A DNA stretch of 64,000 bases from M3007 sp044226205 (GTDB lineage Bacteria; Bacteroidota; Bacteroidia; Chitinophagales; Saprospiraceae), in assembly GCA_044226205.1 (NCBI GenBank), contig JBGAHL010000029.1, positions 1 to 64,000 on the forward strand, written 5' to 3'. Positions 15,001 to 21,000 of this stretch are shown here, in pieces. Each line of letters starts with the position of its first letter. Positions within the stretch are counted from its first letter, which is position 1. A model generated the notes under the pieces. That model was not told the DNA's origin. It was given only the letters and a program-made list of their open reading frames with translations, and ran no database searches. The translations under genes were made by a program, and so were the position numbers.

Positions 15001-18000
15001 GCGATCACGGGCACGACTTCCAACGTATCCTGCAACGGCGGCAGCAACGGCGGTATCAATATCACCGTGACTGGCGGTACGACGCCTTACTCTTACCAGT
15101 GGTCCAACCTGGCCATAACGGAAGACCTGGTGAACATCCAGGCCGGTACGTACACGGTGACGGTAACGGACTTCAACGGTTGTACCAAAACGGCGACCTT
15201 CACGATTACCCAACCGCCGGCCCTCTCGGTAGTGGTGGAAAGCGTGTCCGTCTCCTGCTTCGGTTCCAATACGGGCGATGTTTCCCTCAATGTAAGCGGC
15301 GGCACGCCGGGCTACACCTACCTGTGGTCCAACGGCGTAACGACGCCCAAACTGGTGGATGTCGGCCCTGGCACCTACTGTGTGACGGTAACCGATGCCA
15401 ATGGTTGTACCAAAACGACCTGCGCAACGGTTGAGCAAAACCCGCAGATTCTGTTGTCCACCACGGTGACCAACGTATCCTGCAACGGTGGCAACAACGG
15501 CGCCATCGACCTGACCGTCAGCGGCGGCACGCCGGGCTACACCTACAAGTGGAGCAACGGCAAACTCACCGAAGACATCAGCGGCCTGACTGCCGGCACG
15601 TACACCGTAACGGTAACCGATGCGCAAGGCTGTACGGCCGTCACCTCCGCAACGGTAACGCAACCGCCTGCCATCGTCCTGACTGCTACGACCGAAAGTG
15701 TTTCCTGCTTCGGCGGCAACAACGGTTCGATCAACCTGACGGTCGGCGGTGGTACGCCTGGCTTCACCTTCCAGTGGTCCAACGGCGCAACCAGCGAAGA
15801 CCTGAGCGGCCTGACTGCCGGCACATACACCGTGACGGTAAAAGATGCCAACGGCTGTACCAAAACGCTGACGGTCTCCGTGAGCCAACCGCCGCTGCTC
15901 ACCCTCAGCGTTCAGGTGACGACCAGCCCGCCCTGCAGCGGTACGGTGAATGTCAATCTGTCGGTTGCTGGCGGTACGCCGGGCTACACCTACCTGTGGT
16001 CCAATGGCACGACCTTCCAGGACCTCTACCAGGTGCCTGCCGGCAATACGTACTCCGTAACCGTGACCGACGCCAACGGCTGCGTGAAGGAAACTTCCGT
16101 CGTGGTTCCGCCCTACATCCCGCTCGACGCATACGCCAATGTGACGCCTGTTTCTTGCTACGGCGGCAACAACGGTCATGTTGATCAGGTGGTTTCCGGT
16201 GGCTGCGGTGGCTACTCCTTCAACTGGAACTACAACTACTTTACCGAAGACCTGCACAATGTTTCCGCAGGTATCTATACAGTGACCATCACCGACGACT
16301 GCGGTTGCTCGATTGTTCGGTCGTACAGTGTCAGCCAGCCTGGCGCTCCGCTGACCCTGAACGTTGCAACAACCGATGCCTCCTGCGGCCAGTCCAACGG
16401 CAGCATCGATCTGACGGTGAACTTCGGCACCCCGGGCTACACCTACCTGTGGTCCAATGACGAAACCACCCAGGATCTGAACAACCTGTCGGCCGGCACC
16501 TACACGGTGACGGTAACGGACGCCAACGGTTGCACCAAATCGACCACGGCCACGATCAACGGCGCCGGTTCGTTCACGGTGGCTACCACGACTACACCTG
16601 CCGGTTGCGGCCTCGCCAACGGCGCCATCACCATCGACCTGACCGGCGCAACGTCGCCGTACGTCTTCACATGGAGTGGTCCGTCTTCCGGCACGGCAAA
16701 CAGCAATACTGAGCCGTACACGATCTCCGGTCTTGCCGGCGGCACGTACAGCATCACGATCTCCGACGCTACCAACTGCTCGACAGTAACCAGCGTCACG
16801 GTACCGCAAACCACGGCCATCACCGCAACGGCATCGGCTACGCCGGTCAGCTGCTTCGGTGGCGCCAACGGTACGGTTACCGTAACGGTCAACGGCGGCG
16901 CTTCGCCCTACAACTACCTGTGGTCGAACAGCGCTACGACGCAAACTGTGTCGAACCTGACTGCCGGTACCTACTGTGTGACGGTAACGGATGCCAACGG
17001 TTGCTCGGCTACCGCTTGCACAACCGTAACCCAACCGCCGGCCCTGACGGCAACGGCAAGTTCCACGCCGGTCAGCTGCTTCGGTGGCTCCAACGGCGCG
17101 ATCTCGCTCAGTGTCAACGGCGGTACACCGGCTTACACTTACCTGTGGACGAATGGTTCGACTTCCCAAAACCTGGGTAACCTGACAGCCGGTACTTACT
17201 GCGTGACCGTAACCGACAGTCATGGCTGTACCACGTCGACTTGCGTGACCATTACGCAACCCAACCAACTGGCGCCGACAGCCGTTGCCACGGCAACTGT
17301 CTGCGGTCAGTCGACGGGCAGCATCGACCTGACGGTGAATGGCGGTACGCCGGGCTACACCTACGTATGGACGAACGGTGCAACAACGCAGGACCTTTCC
17401 AACTTGCCCGAAGGCACCTACTGCGTGACGGTAACGGATGCCAACGGCTGCACGGCTACGACCTGCGCCACGGTAACCTGCACCCCGCCGAACTGCAACC
17501 TGACGGTAACTGCCTCGGCGACCAGCGTGAACTGTTTCGGCGGCTCCAATGGCTCGATCGTAACCAGCACCACGGGCGGTACGGCTCCGCTGACTTACCT
17601 GTGGTCGAACAGCGCCACGACGCAGAACCTGAATAACCTGACCGCCGGCACCTACTGTGTAACGGTAACGGACGCCAACGGCTGCACGGCTACGACCTGC
17701 GCCACGGTGACCCAGCCTGTACAAATGGTACCGACGACCACGACGATCGCATCGATCTGTGGCCAGTCGACGGGCAGCATCGACCTGACGGTGAACGGCG
17801 GCACGCCGGGCTACACCTACGTGTGGTCGAACGGCGCGACGACGCAGGATCTGTTCAACCTGCCGCAAGGCACCTACTGCGTAACCGTAACCGACAGCCA
17901 CGGCTGCACGGCCACGACTTGCGCCACGGTAACCTGCACCCCGCCGAACTGCAACCTGACGGTAACTACTTCGGCGACCAGTGTGAACTGCTTCGGCGGC

Positions 18001-21000
18001 TCCAATGGTTCGATCGTAACCAGCACCACGGGCGGTACGGCTCCGCTGACTTACCTGTGGTCGAACAGCGCCACGACGCAGAACCTGAACAACCTGACCG
18101 CCGGCACCTACTGTGTAACGGTAACGGATGCCAACGGCTGCACGGCTACAACCTGCGCCACGGTGACCCAGCCTGTACAAATGGTACCGACGACCACGAC
18201 GATCGCATCGATCTGTAATCAGTCGACGGGCAGCATCAACCTGACGGTGAACGGCGGCACGCCGGGCTACACCTACGTATGGTCGAACGGCGCGACGACG
18301 CAGGATCTGTTCAACCTGCCGCAAGGCACCTACTGCGTAACCGTAACCGACAGCCACGGCTGCACGGCTACGACCTGCGCCACGGTGACCTGCAACTCCG
18401 GCGGTTGCGACTTCGACGCGGTTGCTTCGCAATTGTGCGCTCCGGGCTGCGATCAGGCCAACGGGAAAATTCTGGTGGATGTCAGCGGCGGTGTTGCTCC
18501 GTACTCCTACACCTGGAACAACGGCGTAACCTCCGGCAACGGCATTGCTAACGACGATCCGTTTATGATCCTCGGCCTCCTGCCGGGTACCTACTCGATC
18601 ACCGTCACCGACGCCAACGGTTGTACATCGGTAACTTCTGCCACGGTTCAACCGTCCAGCGGTCTGGCCATCACGGCACTGCCGATCTGCGCGACCACCT
18701 GCGGCGGCACCGACGGCAAAATCCTGATCGATGTGCTCAACGGTATTGCAGGTTACACCTACACCTGGACCAACGGCACGCAAAGCGGCTCCGGCTCCAG
18801 CGCGACCGAACCCTTCTACATCACCAACCTCGAAGCCGGCACCTACTCGGTGACGGTGACGGGCGCCGATGGCTGCTCCGGCACGATCGTAACGACGATC
18901 ACACACCTCAGTGTACTTAGCCTCACGGCAACCGGCACGGGTGGTGGTTGCGACGGCTCGACCAGCGGTACCATCACGGTAGATGTGGCTGGCGGTACGA
19001 GTCCGTACACTTACGAGTGGTCCAACGGCGTCAACTCGGGTACGGGCAGTGGCAATACCAATACGTTTACGATCAATGGTCTGAGCTCCGGCAACTACTC
19101 GATCACGGTAACCGACGCCAATGGCTGCGGTGCTGTGACGACGGTTGCCCTCGGCGGCAACCTCGGTGGCCAGGCCTTCAACGACTACAATACGGACGGC
19201 ATCCATGGCGCGGGCGAACCGGGTCTGGGCAACGTGAAGGTTTACCTCTACGCTTGCGACAGCGACATTCCGGTCGACTCCGCGATCACCGATGCAGACG
19301 GCTACTACCTGTTCGAAAACCTGGGTAATTTCCCCTACCGCGTCGAATTCGTGGCAGGTGCGAACTTCCTCGTGCCTTCGTTCCAGGGCCCCGACAACGG
19401 TACCTCGGTACAGTTTGTCAATGCAGCCAACTGCGCCGTCAATGTGAGCTTCTACAATCCGGAAGATTACTGCCAGTTGAAACCGGATGTGGCCTTTGCA
19501 GCCTTCACGCAAGGCCGCGCGGACCTGGTCGGCGAAACTTCCGTAGGTCTCTACCCGTACGATGCCGACCAACCCGAATATATCTTCGGTAATGTGCCGG
19601 CAAACGATCAGATCGGTTCGATCTACGGCCTCGCCTGGGATCCGCAGCGCCACTATCTCTACGCCTCCGCGTTCCTGAAACGCCACGTAGGCCTCGGTGA
19701 TCTCGGCTTGGGCGGTATCTACCGTATCGATTACACGAATGTCAATGCACCGGTTGTCACGCCGCTTGTCGAAGTGCCCAATGTCGGTTCGGTTGACCGT
19801 CCGGATCTCGGATCGCCGACCACGCCCAGCCTCGACTCGGATGTGTTTGGCAAGATCGGCAAAGCCGGCCTCGGCGATATTGACCTCTCCGCAGACAAAC
19901 AAACGCTGTGGACGGTCAACCTCAACACGCGCCGTGTGGTCCGCATCGACAATATCCTGACCGGTACGCCGGTAGTGACCGAGTTCGACATCGAGTCGGC
20001 TCCGAACTGCAACAACGGCGTCTTCCGCCCGCTGGGTATCGAAGTCTATCGCGGCAAACTGTACGTAGGCGGTGTCTGCACGGGTGAAAACAACGGTTCG
20101 GGCGCCGACCTCTCGGCTTCCGTACACGAGTACGACCTGGCTACCGGCGCCTGGAAACCGGTGCTGAACTTCGATCTCACCGGCTCGGCTTACAACCACG
20201 GCGATATCATCGGCAGCGTCAACCCGAACCTGCAGCAATGCAAGGAATGGGAAACCTGGGTGGATGAGTACAGCGAACGCAACCTCGTGGCCAACACGGG
20301 TTCGGGCGAACCGTCCAACATCGACACCGACGGCAACTTCGAAATCGTAGGCGGTGGCCTCACCGGCGCTGAATTCCGTTGCCGCGGCCAGGCTATGCTG
20401 TCCGATATCGAAATCACCCGCGACGGCATCATGGTAATTGCACTGATGGACCGCACCGGTCACCAGTTCGGCTACCGCCAGTTCCGTCCGAATACCAGCC
20501 TCGGCAACCCGATCTCGGCTGCCAACGGTGGCGACATCATCGCTGCCTGGTACGACGGTAACGACTGGCTGCTTGAAAATAACGGTACGATCCCGGGCAT
20601 CAACCGCACCAGCCTCCTGGGCGTGGGCAACAACGAAGGCCCCGGTGGCGGAGAGTTCTTCTTCGACAATACCCGCTACGTGCACCTCGACGCCGACGCA
20701 GGCGGCCTGCTGGCCGTCCCGGGCACCAACGAGGTGCTGGGCGCTATCGTCAATCCGAACACCTCCGAGTACACCATCGGCGGCGGCGTAGCCTACTACG
20801 ACCTGCTCGATGGCAGCAACTCGCGCAACGACATGACGCTTGTCGACCCGATCTTCAACCAGGTCGGTATCGGTAAAGCCAACAGCGTCGGCGATCTCGA
20901 AGCACTCTGCGACGAAGCACCGCTGCAACTGGGCAACCGCGTGTGGAGCGACAAAGACTGCGACGGCGTACAGGATGCCTGCGAAGCACCGATCTCCGGT

